A DNA stretch of 43,143 bases from Saprospiraceae bacterium (GCA_020629845.1 JAHDCQ010000008.1:1-43143), one strand, 5' to 3'. Positions 7,756 to 17,257 are shown, counted from the stretch's first letter. Translations and numbers: made by a program. The notes: a model not told the origin generated them from the letters alone.

Positions 7756-8193
7756 TCACCAATCGGCATTCCTGCCCCGCGTATCGAGATGCACATAAGA
7801 ACTATACACACCGATACCTCCTCTAAAACGCCCTTCAGCGCGCATAGTTTTCAGAATGGCTGCCCAATCGGAAGGTGCGCTATGGTTGCGTACTACAAAA
7901 TCAACGGCATTGAAAAGCACGTGCTTACTTTTGGTTTTGCCCCCCACAATGCGATTGTAAGTTGGCGAACGATAGACACTCGTTAGAATAATTGGCGCAC
8001 CCAAGTTGTGACGCAGTTCATCCAACACGCGAATAGTTGGGATAATATTTTCCCAGATTTCCTCAGGTGGGTTCGTATTTTTACCATAAGCTCTGCTATG
8101 CCGATTATTGTGCATGTCGCCTTTGAACAAGAGTTCATGCGGTTTGAAATAGCGAAAGCCTTGTGCCTCTATGAGGCGGTAGAATCGTTCCAT
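7756..8193 (-). CDS. Peptidase M15-family D-Ala-D-Ala carboxypeptidase-like protein
   Basis: The protein has 145 aa. The zinc-site pattern 'SKHVLFNAVDF' (SxH...D) and the later 'VHLDTRG' fit the M15 fold used for peptidoglycan cross-link hydrolysis, as in VanY, phage endolysins and M15A proteins. No signal peptide is visible, so it may act inside the cell, be released by lysis, or be misassigned to an envelope role. A perfect -7 box lies only 5 bp upstream of the ATG, suggesting a leaderless or near-leaderless mRNA. It precedes uvrC in the same direction. Confidence 0.8.
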   Translation of the reverse strand: MERFYRLIEAQGFRYFKPHELLFKGDMHNNRHSRAYGKNTNPPEEIWENIIPTIRVLDELRHNLGAPIILTSVYRSPTYNRIVGGKTKSKHVLFNAVDFVVRNHSAPSDWAAILKTMRAEGRFRGGIGVYSSYVHLDTRGRNADW

Positions 8194-8198
8194 AAATG

Positions 8199-8206
8199 CA
8201 AAGATA
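8199..8206 (-). promoter_or_regulatory. -7 box for the M15-uvrC transcript
   Basis: On the minus strand this reads TATCTTTG, a full match to TAnnTTTG, with the ATG 5 bp downstream. Transcription would start at or next to the ATG. No clear -33 TTG is seen. Confidence 0.5.
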
Positions 8207-8230
8207 GGGAACGCCTAAAAGGATAGAAAG

Positions 8231-8266
8231 CAGTACCGAATATTCCAATGAGAACATTCGGTACTG
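8231..8266. repeat. 15-bp hairpin in an intergenic region
   Basis: CAGTACCGAATATTC (8231-8245) pairs with GAACATTCGGTACTG (8252-8266) with one mismatch and a 6-nt loop. It lies 25-60 bp upstream of the M15 -7 box and beyond the LRR gene terminator, and could serve either neighbour. Confidence 0.6.
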
Positions 8267-8275
8267 AAGGGGTTA

Positions 8276-8330
8276 GGGAGCAAGTAAAAAATAATCTACC
8301 AATTTGTCTTGTTCTTTTTTACTTGCTCCC
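8276..8330 (-). terminator. Terminator hairpin directly after the LRR gene
   Basis: GGGAGCAAGTAAAAAA (8276-8291) and TTTTTTACTTGCTCCC (8315-8330) are perfect 16-bp arms. The hairpin abuts the stop codon of the LRR gene. On the minus strand the stem ends in TTTTTTACTT, consistent with an intrinsic terminator. Confidence 0.75.
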
Positions 8331-11300
8331 TTAATTTACAGTTATCATTGTTTCCACCATAGCACCGAGGTGATTGCGGTGGCGTATGGATACATAATAA
8401 TTGCCCGTGGAGAGTCCATCAAAAATCAAAAATGGACTTCCTTTTTCGTCCACAATATCGCCATCGCGCTGTATAAGGCATGGGCGAGTAGCACTAATAG
8501 TATTCGGTGGGTTTGCATCGCGGATTTCTACTAGTACCCAATCCACTATGGCATCATTGCCAGTAATGCTCAATAAATTGGGGTCAGCAATAACTATTCC
8601 TCCAGAAGCATCAGGTATTAAGCCTGCTTGTCGCAGATCATCATTCATTAAGCCTGTGCCTGTATCGTAGGGACCGCCTAGCATTGCTTTGAGACAGAGT
8701 TCTAAAGAGCAAGCACCAGTACCACTACAAATGTCGTAGTAACCGTTATTAGGCAAATCTGCATTACTCCTAAATGAATAATTAATACCACAAAGGTTCG
8801 CTAAACTACTAGGGTAACAGCCTGATAATTGGTTATTATTTAAATTAAGTATATTTAAATTATTCAAGTTACCGATTTCATAAGGAATACTACCCCATAA
8901 TAGGTTGTTTGCTAAATTGAGTGTCTCTAGATTAGCCAAGTTCGCTATAGCAGGGGATATATTACCTATCAAATTATTGCGTTGTAAGCTAAGTGTTTTT
9001 AAGTTGGATAAAGCATATAATTCTGCAGGTATAGTACCATATAACTCATTAGAGTTTAGAAGGAGATACTCTAAATTACTAAGATTTCCTAATTCGGGAG
9101 GTATACTGCCTGTTATTTGAGTGCCTTGAATAGACAATAATCTTAAATTATTAAGATTTCCAAATTCAGGAGGTATGCTACCTGATACTTGAGTAGCAGA
9201 AATAGTTAATGATTCTAAATTGCTAAGATTGGCTAATTCGATTGGAATTGTTCCAGTAATTTCTGGACTAACAATAAATAGCTCTTTCAATAAGCTAAGA
9301 TTTCCTAATTCGGGCGGAATAATACCACCTAGGGTAATTCCATAAAGGCGAAGTATAGTTAATTGACTTAAATTTCCAAGTTCCGATGGAATACTCCCTG
9401 AAAGATTATCGAAAGTCAAATCAAGTTCTTCTAATGCTGTTAGTTCTTCTAATCGGGGCGGAATTGATCCATTAAGATTATTACTCGATAAATAAAGTTT
9501 CGATACTCGTCCAGCGGCATTACAGGTAATACCAAACCAATTACATACATCGCAGTCCGTGCCTGCTGCGCCATCCACCCAGCCTGTATTATCGTTCCAG
9601 TTTTGCCCATTAGTAACATAATAGAGTTCTAGCAACGCATCATAGTCAGGGTGGCAGCCTGCTAGAGGGTACATACAAACGCCTGTGCTATTATCTATAC
9701 AAAAAGCATCAAAGTCGGGTAGACTAGGATTATTAGACAAATCAAACTCAGGTATCACCCCTCCACAGATATTGGAAAGATTGGAATGAAAACAACCATC
9801 AAGCTGATTATCATTTAGCCGAAGCGTATCTAAGCTTGTGAAATTGCCAAAAGAAGCTGGTATTGCTCCTGTCAATTGATTTTCGGCAAGCGAAAGGGTT
9901 TTCAAGGATGTTAATCCACTCAATGAAGGCGGAATAGTGCCGCTTAATTGATTGTTATTTAGTCGGATTTCTTCTAAGTCGCGTAAATCTCCTAATTCTG
10001 TAGGAATAGTGCCTGTGAGTAAGTTATTATTGAGGTGAAGCCGATATAAACGCGTATTTGCTAGGTTTGGAGGGATAAGCCCACTCAATTGATTGTTATC
10101 TAACCATAGAAGAGATAGGTTTCCTAAATTGCCTAATTCAGAAGGAATATCACCGCTTAATTGGTTTTGCGATAAAAATAAGAAAGTAAGATTAGTTAGG
10201 CTAGATAGTTCAATAGGAATGTTTCCGCTTAGTTGATTATTAGAAAGAAAAAGGGCATTTAAATAGGTAAGATTACCTATCTCAGAAGGAATATACCCAT
10301 TTAATTGGTTATTTGCAAGCGAAAGAAAAGTAACCCTGCCAATACTATTGCACAGTATTCCTTGCCAATTACACACATCACAATCGGTGCTTGCTGCGCC
10401 ATCTACCCAGCCTGTATTATTGTTCCAATTTGGGCCATCTGTAGCGTTATAGAGTGCCATGAGGGCATCATAATCAGGGTGGCAAGTAGCTGTGCAAGAG
10501 CCTAAGTTTAAGCTACAAAAACTGTCAAAATCTCCTCCATTGGGCAGACTTGGATTATTAGAAATATCTACTATTACATCGTTCGCCCTACATAAACTCA
10601 ACAGCTCATTAGGCAAGCAACCAGATAGCTGATTATTAGATAAATCTATATCATAAGGATTAGTAAGATTACCTAATTCACCAGGAATGCTGCCTGTGAG
10701 TTGATTATTGGATAAATTTAAAGCATTTAAATTAACTAAATTACCTAGTTCAACGGGTATACTGCCACTCAATTGGTTGTGAGATAAATCCAGATAGCCT
10801 AAGCTACTCGTATTGCCTAATGCTACTGGTATATTTCCTGTGAGTTGGTTATCAAATAACGAAATTGTAACTATATTTGGTAAATTCGCTAATCCAACGG
10901 GAATTTCACCGCTCAATTGATTATGAAAAAGATAGAGGTATTGTAAGTTAGATAAATTTTCTAAAGCACTAGGAATTGTACCTGATAGTTGATTCTGGTA
11001 TAAGCTTAGGGTGGTCAAGTTTGTTAAATTTCCGAAGCTAGAAGGAATATTGCCACTTAATTGATTCCCGCTTAAGACTAAGGTCTTTAAATTGGATAAA
11101 TTACTTATTTCAGTAGGAATAGAACTATTTAGTTGATTACCAAAAAAATTTAGTTCTTCCAATAAGGTCAAATCTCCTATTTCCTGAGGTATTGTACCTG
11201 TCATTTGTCGAGAAGACAGAATTAATTTTGTTATTCGCCCTGAAGCATTACAACTCACTCCAATCCAATTACACACATCACAATCGGTGCCTGCTGCGCC

Positions 11301-11447
11301 ATCTATCCAGCCTGTATTATTGTTCCAATTTGGGCCATCTGTAGCATTATAAAGTGCCATGAGGGCATCGTAATCAGGGTGGCAGGGCGTTTGGGTAAAG
11401 CCCGTATAGGGCAAAAGTGAAAGGATTACAAAAAGCAAATGTTTCAT
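8331..11447 (-). CDS. Secreted three-module leucine-rich repeat protein
   Basis: The protein has 1038 aa; the ATG at 11447 opens a signal peptide (MKHLLFVILSLLPYTGFTQ). Three modules each begin with a plant-type LRR cap (CHPDYDAL...GPNWNNNTGW...DCDVCNW, starting near residues 22, 322 and 600). They continue with 23-24-residue repeats of the 'L.G.IP.ELGNL..L..L.L..N.L' type, and modules 1 and 2 close with a Cys-containing LRR end. The last 125 residues form a different module (MNDDLRQAGLIP, GNDAIVDWVLVEIRD, QRDGDIVD, HRNHLGAM) also found in two other proteins here. There is no canonical type IX sorting domain. It is probably an extracellular binding or adhesion protein; the ligand is unknown. 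Confidence 0.88.
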   Translation of the reverse strand: MKHLLFVILSLLPYTGFTQTPCHPDYDALMALYNATDGPNWNNNTGWIDGAAGTDCDVCNWIGVSCNASGRITKLILSSRQMTGTIPQEIGDLTLLEELNFFGNQLNSSIPTEISNLSNLKTLVLSGNQLSGNIPSSFGNLTNLTTLSLYQNQLSGTIPSALENLSNLQYLYLFHNQLSGEIPVGLANLPNIVTISLFDNQLTGNIPVALGNTSSLGYLDLSHNQLSGSIPVELGNLVNLNALNLSNNQLTGSIPGELGNLTNPYDIDLSNNQLSGCLPNELLSLCRANDVIVDISNNPSLPNGGDFDSFCSLNLGSCTATCHPDYDALMALYNATDGPNWNNNTGWVDGAASTDCDVCNWQGILCNSIGRVTFLSLANNQLNGYIPSEIGNLTYLNALFLSNNQLSGNIPIELSSLTNLTFLFLSQNQLSGDIPSELGNLGNLSLLWLDNNQLSGLIPPNLANTRLYRLHLNNNLLTGTIPTELGDLRDLEEIRLNNNQLSGTIPPSLSGLTSLKTLSLAENQLTGAIPASFGNFTSLDTLRLNDNQLDGCFHSNLSNICGGVIPEFDLSNNPSLPDFDAFCIDNSTGVCMYPLAGCHPDYDALLELYYVTNGQNWNDNTGWVDGAAGTDCDVCNWFGITCNAAGRVSKLYLSSNNLNGSIPPRLEELTALEELDLTFDNLSGSIPSELGNLSQLTILRLYGITLGGIIPPELGNLSLLKELFIVSPEITGTIPIELANLSNLESLTISATQVSGSIPPEFGNLNNLRLLSIQGTQITGSIPPELGNLSNLEYLLLNSNELYGTIPAELYALSNLKTLSLQRNNLIGNISPAIANLANLETLNLANNLLWGSIPYEIGNLNNLNILNLNNNQLSGCYPSSLANLCGINYSFRSNADLPNNGYYDICSGTGACSLELCLKAMLGGPYDTGTGLMNDDLRQAGLIPDASGGIVIADPNLLSITGNDAIVDWVLVEIRDANPPNTISATRPCLIQRDGDIVDEKGSPFLIFDGLSTGNYYVSIRHRNHLGAMVETMITVN

Positions 11448-11699
11448 GATAGTGGTAGTGTTGCAATGGTTTACAAAAAAGTGGATGTACAAGCTAGAAT
11501 AAAAGATGTAAATTAATACAATATCTTCTCTTTATTAAGCTTAAATAGGAAGAAACGTGACGAAAATAATGGTACTTTTTGCTTCGATATACATGTCTTA
11601 CTGAGTACTTAAGAATGCGTAAACTTAAGCCAATTCTTAGACATGGACAATTTTTAGGTGTTAAAACGCATGAACGGCTGAGTTGAAGCGACAAACGGC

Positions 11700-11740
11700 T
11701 AAGAAGTTGTTTTAGGATTGATAATCCCGACAACTTCTTA
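11700..11740 (-). terminator. Hairpin overlapping the thrA stop
   Basis: TAAGAAGTTGT (11700-11710) and ACAACTTCTTA (11730-11740) are perfect 11-bp arms, with an inner GGATT/AATCC stem. On the minus strand the stem begins with the TAA stop of thrA. There is no T-run, so it may stabilise the 3' end rather than terminate by itself. Confidence 0.55.
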
Positions 11741-14194
11741 ACTCAAATAACTCCCAATGGTAATAATTTCTGCAAATACCCCTGCTGCTGTTACTTCCGC
11801 ACCCGCACCAGGGCCTTGCACCACGAGTGGGCGTGTCTGATAACGCTTCGTTGTGAAAACAATCATGTTATCACTACCACTTAGATTGTAGAATGGATGA
11901 TTACTATCGAAACGTTCCAGCCCAATAGTTGCTTTACCATTATCGAGCTTCGCTACCATACGGAGTACTTTATCTTCTTCGGCTGCTTGGGCACGAAGTG
12001 TCTCGAAATGTTCATTCGATTGTTCCAACACTTGGAAAAAATCATCTACGCTCGCGGCTTGTACTGCCGCTTCAGGCAGAATGGAATTTATAGTCACATC
12101 ATTCTCCTCTAATGGAAAACCCGCTTCACGCGCTAGAATGATAATCTTGCGGCGCATATCGTGTCCGCTGAGGTCGTCCCTAGGGTCGGGTTCGGTATAG
12201 CCTTGTTTCTGCGCTGCTTTTACGATGTCACTAAACTTAGTATCGGCTTGGAAGGAATTGAAAATAAACGAAAGGGAGCCTGAAATCACTCCTTCTATTT
12301 TCAGGATTTCATCACCGCTATTCATCAAGTCATTTAGTGTAGAAATGACGGGTAATCCCGCACCTACATTCGTTTCATAGAGGAACTGAATGCCGCGCTT
12401 TTGAGCAATCGTCTTGAGGCGTTGATATTGTAAATAGGCAGAAGAAGCAGCAATTTTATTTGGTGTAGAAATAGAAATGCTACTATCCAAAATGGTTTCG
12501 TAATAGTTCGGAATCGAGCTACTAGCCGTATTATCTACAAAGATAGAATTTGGCAAATTCATCTCTTTCATACGCCCAATAAAAATGGGCAAATCCGCCG
12601 TGTCTTTTGCCACAATGAGTTCTTCTTTCCAGCCATCTAAGTCAATGCCATCTGCATTAAAAATCATGCGCTTGGAATTGGAAAGTCCCACTACTTTTAT
12701 CTCCAATCCTTTATGTTTCTTAAGGTAAGCCGCTTGTTGCTTGATTTGGGAGAGTAAAGTCCCACCAATCAAACCTACGCCTACAATAAATAGATGCAAT
12801 TCTCTAGTATCGGACAGGAAGTAAGCTTCGTGCAGCGCATTCAATGCTTTCGTTTCATCATCGCGTGGAATCACTACCGAAATATTCAATTCGGAAGACC
12901 CTTGTGCAATTGCTACGGCATTGATACCATTTTGTCCCAATGCGCCAAACATACGCGCTGCAATGCCTGGTTGATAGCGCATGTTTTGCCCGATGATAGC
13001 GACTACAGAGAGCTTATCTTCTACTTTTATAGGGTTCACTACACCCATTTGTAGCTCATACTCAAAAGCTTTTTCTACGGCTTTTTTAGCATTTCTGGCT
13101 ACTTCTGGCTTTACTGCAAAACTGATAGAATTCTCCGAAGAACCCTGTGTAATCAAAATAATATTAATACCCGCCTGTGCTAAGGTATTAAATAAGCGTC
13201 CTGCAATGCCAGGTACACCAAACAGTCCACTACCTGAAAGCGTAAGTAAGGCAATTTTTCCAATAGAAGAAATGCCTTTTACAGCGCGCTCACTAGGGTC
13301 ATGCTTATCGGATATAAAGGTGCCTTCAAAACTCGGATTAAAGGTGTTTTTTATATAAATCGGAATACGCTTTTTTAGTGCAGGCTGTAGGGTAGGTGGG
13401 TAGATAACCTTTGCACCAAAATGCGACATCTCCATCGCCTCAGCATAGGTCATAGTAGGTATCGTGAAGGCACGTTTTACTTTCCGTGGGTCACAAGTGA
13501 GTACGCCATCTACATCCGTCCATATTTCGACATGTTGAGCATCTAAACCAGCAGCTAGGAGCGAGGCGGTATAGTCCGAACCACCGCGTCCGAGTGTGGT
13601 AGTGAGTCCGCCTTTAGCTGTTGCAATAAAGCCTGTAGCTACTTGTATTTCAGGATGTGCGTTGTAGTATTCGCGTATGTTGCGGTAGGTTGTTTCGATA
13701 TCTACATTCGCAGCACCAAATTTTTTGTCGGTTGTAATCACGTCTCTTGCATCGAGATAGTTGGCTTTGATGCCCCTTGATTCCATAGCATGCGCGATGA
13801 TGAAGGCCGAATTTCGCTCTCCAAAACTTAGCACATAATCCATTGTACGCGGCGAGGCTTCACGCAAGAGAAAGATGCCATAAAGGAGGTTGCGCAGTAC
13901 TTCGTGGTTTTCCTCTAGTAGGGGTAAAATGCGGTCTATCGTTGGTGCAGCAATGAGGGCTTTGGCTGCATCGGTATGTCGCTTTTTGAAGACTTCCAAG
14001 AGTTCCAAATAGTCTTCTTTGCCTTTTGCAGCGATTTTACTCATCTCAATAAGGGAGTCTGTCACTCCACCAAATGCCGAGAATACTACCGTAAATTTTT
14101 CACCTTTGGTATAATACTCTTTTAGGATTTCAATAAGTCCTTCAATGCGTTCGGGAGTAGCCACCGACGAGCCGCCAAATTTTAAAACCTTCAT
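11738..14194 (-). CDS. thrA: Bifunctional aspartokinase / homoserine dehydrogenase I
   Basis: The protein catalyses the first and third steps from aspartate to homoserine (threonine, methionine and isoleucine supply). It has 818 aa, like the E. coli ThrA family. The N-terminal kinase (about 1-290) shows KFGGSSV and LGRGGSDYTA. Two ACT regulatory domains follow (about 310-460, 'LSGSGLFGVPGIAGRLF' and 'VVAIIGQNMRYQPGIAARMF'). The C-terminal dehydrogenase (about 465-818) shows IVGVGLIGG and 'EGVISGSLSFIFN'. thrB and thrC are not adjacent. A miniature element starts 17 bp upstream of the ATG, so its promoter lies in or beyond that element. Confidence 0.97.
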   Translation of the reverse strand: MKVLKFGGSSVATPERIEGLIEILKEYYTKGEKFTVVFSAFGGVTDSLIEMSKIAAKGKEDYLELLEVFKKRHTDAAKALIAAPTIDRILPLLEENHEVLRNLLYGIFLLREASPRTMDYVLSFGERNSAFIIAHAMESRGIKANYLDARDVITTDKKFGAANVDIETTYRNIREYYNAHPEIQVATGFIATAKGGLTTTLGRGGSDYTASLLAAGLDAQHVEIWTDVDGVLTCDPRKVKRAFTIPTMTYAEAMEMSHFGAKVIYPPTLQPALKKRIPIYIKNTFNPSFEGTFISDKHDPSERAVKGISSIGKIALLTLSGSGLFGVPGIAGRLFNTLAQAGINIILITQGSSENSISFAVKPEVARNAKKAVEKAFEYELQMGVVNPIKVEDKLSVVAIIGQNMRYQPGIAARMFGALGQNGINAVAIAQGSSELNISVVIPRDDETKALNALHEAYFLSDTRELHLFIVGVGLIGGTLLSQIKQQAAYLKKHKGLEIKVVGLSNSKRMIFNADGIDLDGWKEELIVAKDTADLPIFIGRMKEMNLPNSIFVDNTASSSIPNYYETILDSSISISTPNKIAASSAYLQYQRLKTIAQKRGIQFLYETNVGAGLPVISTLNDLMNSGDEILKIEGVISGSLSFIFNSFQADTKFSDIVKAAQKQGYTEPDPRDDLSGHDMRRKIIILAREAGFPLEENDVTINSILPEAAVQAASVDDFFQVLEQSNEHFETLRAQAAEEDKVLRMVAKLDNGKATIGLERFDSNHPFYNLSGSDNMIVFTTKRYQTRPLVVQGPGAGAEVTAAGVFAEIITIGSYLS

Positions 14195-14211
14195 GCCGTA
14201 TCAAGTTGTTA

Positions 14212-14368
14212 TACCAATCCATGTTCAAAAGTTGTATTAAGCTGGATAGTGATTTTTTTCTTAGACAAGGCATTTTTTCTAGACATCCTTTTGGCTGACT
14301 ATGAAAAATAACGAAGTCTAAGGAAAAAAGCACCCCAGAATAATGCAACTTTTGGATATGGATTGGTA
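14212..14368. mobile_element. 157-bp miniature inverted-repeat element with TTA flanks (family B)
   Basis: Imperfect terminal repeats of about 28 bp (outer ends TACCAATCCATGTTCAAAAG and CTTTTGGATATGGATTGGTA) differ at three positions. Inner complementary stretches (TTTTTTTCTTAGAC / GTCTAAGGAAAAAAG) continue the pairing. TTA occurs immediately outside both ends (14209-14211 and 14369-14371), a possible 3-bp target duplication. It has no coding capacity and lies directly upstream of thrA. Confidence 0.75.
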
Positions 14369-14461
14369 TTATAGATTGGCGGCAAAGGTAGCTAAAATCT
14401 CCCTGAAAAGTTGAGACAGCAAGCTATTCTAAAAGGATGCTTGAAAGTCGTAATATGTTAC

Positions 14462-15097
14462 TTATTTCTCGCTCAAGGGTGGCTCTATTTCGGGATGACT
14501 GAATTCTATATCTTCAAAGCTTAAGTCTTGGGCCGTATTTCGTGCAAAAATACCGATATAAATCGCAGCTTCATCGTCCATCTGCTGGATTGCTATAGGG
14601 CGTATTTTGTCCTCTCCTATGGTGTAATAAGCTGCTGCTTGGCCGTTGATGTATTCCATACGAATATAGTCCGCCTGTACCTCTAGCACATTGCTGCTAT
14701 TGGCACGGGTACTCGGCGCGAAAACGAGTTTGCCATCGACTACTTGGAGTGCAGCTATAGGGTATTCGCCTGCAGCATCGGTAGCCAATAGGATACCAAA
14801 AGTACTGCCTACTAATGACTGTTTTGGCAGTTGTACATCCATAATAAAGTCTTGTTCGCTTCGACGGGATACAAAGCGTAGCGCGTCATCATTGCTGCGG
14901 GCTAGATGGAAGGCTTGTGTGAGCGTATCATATTGAAAAGGCGCGACATGGCTATTTTGCTGTTCAAAAATGCCTAAATCAATAGGTGCAGGCGCGGCAG
15001 CGGTGACGGTATTGCTAGGGGCGGGCGTATTCGTGCAAGCTACCCACATATACAGCGATAGCCCTAGCACGCCTACTGCTAGTGTAAGTTGTTTCAT
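14462..15097 (-). CDS. Predicted lipoprotein, possible lectin-like fold
   Basis: The protein has 211 aa. A lipoprotein signal with lipobox VAC places the lipidated cysteine at residue 21, followed by a Thr/Pro/Ala-rich spacer to about 40. The rest is a beta-rich domain with 'DFIMDVQL', 'GILLATDAAGEY', 'DYIRMEYINGQ' and 'IYIGIFARN...FEDIEF'. This resembles the concanavalin-A-like glucanase/DUF1349 pattern of small extracellular proteins. I cannot assign a function. It is in the same direction as thrA and aspS but separated from each by more than 250 bp. Confidence 0.7.
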   Translation of the reverse strand: MKQLTLAVGVLGLSLYMWVACTNTPAPSNTVTAAAPAPIDLGIFEQQNSHVAPFQYDTLTQAFHLARSNDDALRFVSRRSEQDFIMDVQLPKQSLVGSTFGILLATDAAGEYPIAALQVVDGKLVFAPSTRANSSNVLEVQADYIRMEYINGQAAAYYTIGEDKIRPIAIQQMDDEAAIYIGIFARNTAQDLSFEDIEFSHPEIEPPLSEK

Positions 15098-15304
15098 TGT
15101 GATGATTTAAGTATCTGTAAAAAATATTCAAAAGATGCAGCTATCATCTCTGAACCGAGGGTGTCGTGTTATTATTTATGTAAGCAATGGGATATGCAAA
15201 AAAATATGTAAGCGTTGGAAATTTATGGGCATATAACGTCGGTTTCAGAAGGCTAAGTATACATAAAGCAAAATTTATTTCATACACAATTCTTAGAAAG
15301 AGGA

Positions 15305-15340
15305 CTGTCTCAAAAGAGCTTCACGCTTCCTTTGAGACAG
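15305..15340 (-). terminator. Hairpin downstream of aspS
   Basis: CTGTCTCAAA (15305-15314) and TTTGAGACAG (15331-15340) are perfect 10-bp arms, extended by AGGA/TCCT outside with a bulge. It begins 12 bp beyond the aspS stop. No long T-run follows on the minus strand. Confidence 0.6.
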
Positions 15341-15352
15341 CCTCCTATGTTC

Positions 15353-17131
15353 TTATATTTCCTCTTTTGTCGGTACTGTGCTCTTTAAGAACAATTCGCT
15401 CATTTGTTCATCAGCAATTGGACTTGGCGAATCAATCATCATATCGCGGCCTTGATTATTTTTTGGAAAGGCAATGAAATCGCGGATAGAGTTGATGCCA
15501 TTCATTACAGCACAAAGGCGATCAAAACCGAAAGCAATACCACCATGCGGTGGCGCGCCATATTCAAATGCACCTAGTAGGAAACCAAATTGTGCTTCCG
15601 CTTCTTCAGGCGTGAAACCAAGCAGTTTAAAATTCTTCGATTGCAATTCGCGGTCGTGGATACGAATGGAACCACCACCTATTTCTACGCCATTTATCAC
15701 CAAATCATAGGCATCAGCACGTAGGGCTTTCATGGTCTCGTGGTCGCCATTGAGCATGCGTTCTATATCGTGCTTCTTCGGCGAAGTGAACGGGTGGTGC
15801 ATTGCATGGAAACGTTCTGAATCTTCATCCCATTCCAGTAGCGGGAAGTCTACTACCCAAAGTGGCTTAAATACGGCAGGGTCGCGTAGTCCCATGCGAC
15901 TGCCCATTTCTAGACGCAATTCGTTGAGTTGCTTACGTGTTTTTTCATCTTCCCCCGAAAGAATCAAGAGCATATCGCCTGGCTTAGCACCGAATTTATC
16001 GAGCCATACTTTGAGGTCGTCTTCCGTATAAAATTTTCCTACCGATGATTTTATGCTACCGTCCGTATTATATTTTACATACACCAAACCTTTCGCCCCT
16101 ATTTGCGGACGCTGCATCCACTCGGTCAGTTTTTTGATATCCTTATTAGAATAATTATCTGCTTGCCCTTCCGCATTGATACCGACTACAAGTTCTGCAT
16201 CATTGAACACGGCAAAATCTTTGCCTTTTGCTACTTTATTCAAATTCACAAACTCCATCCCGAAGCGCACATCTGGCTTATCGGAGCCATAGCGTTCCAT
16301 CGCTTCGTCGTAGCTCATGCGTGGAAAATCAGGCAGCTCGATGCCGCGCATTTCTTTGAAAAGGTATTTGGTCAAGCCCTCAAAGGTTTGCAGAATATCC
16401 TCTTGTGTTACGAAGGACATTTCGCAGTCTATCTGTGTAAATTCAGGTTGGCGGTCGGCGCGCAGGTCTTCATCGCGGAAACATTTCACAATTTGGAAAT
16501 ATCTATCCAAACCCGAAACCATTAGTATTTGCTTAAAGGTTTGTGGCGACTGTGGTAGTGCGTAAAATTGCCCAGGATTCATGCGGCTTGGTACTACGAA
16601 ATCGCGCGCACCTTCGGGCGTACTTTTGATAAGTACAGGCGTTTCCACCTCCACAAAATTCATAGATGCTAGGAACTTACGCGTTTCTATAGCAAGCTTA
16701 CTTCTGAAAATAATATTTTGCTGTACTGGCGTACGGCGCAAGTCTAGGTAGCGGTACTTCATTCGAAGGTCATCGCCCCCGTCCGTTTCATCTTCTATAG
16801 TAAATGGTGGTACTTTAGAGGCATTCAAAATTTCTAAACTCTTTACCTCTATCTCCACATCACCTGTTGCCCGATTGGGGTTTTTATTGCTGCGCTCGCG
16901 TACGAGTCCGATAGCAGAAATAACGAATTCACGTCCGAGCTTACGGGCACGTTCGCATAAGGCTTCATCGTCTTCTGCATTAAATACCAATTGAGTAATT
17001 CCGAAACGGTCGCGCAAATCTACAAAGGTAAGCGCACCGAAATCGCGCGAAATTTGTACCCAACCACTCAGTTTTACTGATTCTCCAACATCTCCTATTC
17101 GGAGTTCTCCGCAATTATGTGAACGTAGCAT
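15353..17131 (-). CDS. aspS: Aspartyl-tRNA synthetase
   Basis: The enzyme charges tRNA-Asp with aspartate (class II synthetase). It has 592 aa, normal for the bacterial type. In order: an OB-fold anticodon domain (about 1-105, '[20 protein letters not shown]'), motif 2 region '[20 protein letters not shown]', the bacterial GAD insertion (about 290-420), and motif 3 '[15 protein letters not shown]'. A full -7 box is about 120 bp upstream and a small hairpin lies in the leader, so the 5' untranslated region is fairly long. Confidence 0.97.
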   Translation of the reverse strand: MLRSHNCGELRIGDVGESVKLSGWVQISRDFGALTFVDLRDRFGITQLVFNAEDDEALCERARKLGREFVISAIGLVRERSNKNPNRATGDVEIEVKSLEILNASKVPPFTIEDETDGGDDLRMKYRYLDLRRTPVQQNIIFRSKLAIETRKFLASMNFVEVETPVLIKSTPEGARDFVVPSRMNPGQFYALPQSPQTFKQILMVSGLDRYFQIVKCFRDEDLRADRQPEFTQIDCEMSFVTQEDILQTFEGLTKYLFKEMRGIELPDFPRMSYDEAMERYGSDKPDVRFGMEFVNLNKVAKGKDFAVFNDAELVVGINAEGQADNYSNKDIKKLTEWMQRPQIGAKGLVYVKYNTDGSIKSSVGKFYTEDDLKVWLDKFGAKPGDMLLILSGEDEKTRKQLNELRLEMGSRMGLRDPAVFKPLWVVDFPLLEWDEDSERFHAMHHPFTSPKKHDIERMLNGDHETMKALRADAYDLVINGVEIGGGSIRIHDRELQSKNFKLLGFTPEEAEAQFGFLLGAFEYGAPPHGGIAFGFDRLCAVMNGINSIRDFIAFPKNNQGRDMMIDSPSPIADEQMSELFLKSTVPTKEEI

Positions 17132-17157
17132 TGTTTGTCTAGATTTTAAGATTTCAG

Positions 17158-17175
17158 TCCCGATGGTTATCGGGA
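17158..17175. repeat. Hairpin in the aspS leader
   Basis: TCCCGAT (17158-17164) and ATCGGGA (17169-17175) are perfect arms around GGTT, 27 bp upstream of the aspS ATG. The same TCCCGAT/ATCGGGA arms occur upstream of thrS at 39405-39423. Confidence 0.6.
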
Positions 17176-17249
17176 TAGATAGGAGATTTAACTTGCACAG
17201 ATTTGTCTAAAATCTAACATCTTTTAATCTCATATCTAATTTTGACGCG

Positions 17250-17257
17250 CAAAGATA
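17250..17257 (-). promoter_or_regulatory. -7 box for aspS
   Basis: On the minus strand this reads TATCTTTG, a full match to the Bacteroidota -7 consensus and followed by CGCG. The implied leader is about 110 nt and includes the TCCCGAT hairpin. No TTG is evident at -33. Confidence 0.5.

Noticed and set aside
7742-7762. TTG start for uvrC overlapping the M15 gene
   Set aside because: The ATG at 7741 starts just before the conserved GIY-YIG region. The extra residues (MVIYIVN) have no family support.
11494-11733. 79-codon frame on the minus strand between the LRR and thrA genes
   Set aside because: It has no recognisable domain and a low-complexity basic composition, and it runs through the region of the thrA 3' hairpin. 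It looks like spacer translation.
14195-14348. Frame reading through the family B element upstream of thrA
   Set aside because: It is made of the element's inverted repeats and shows no coding features.
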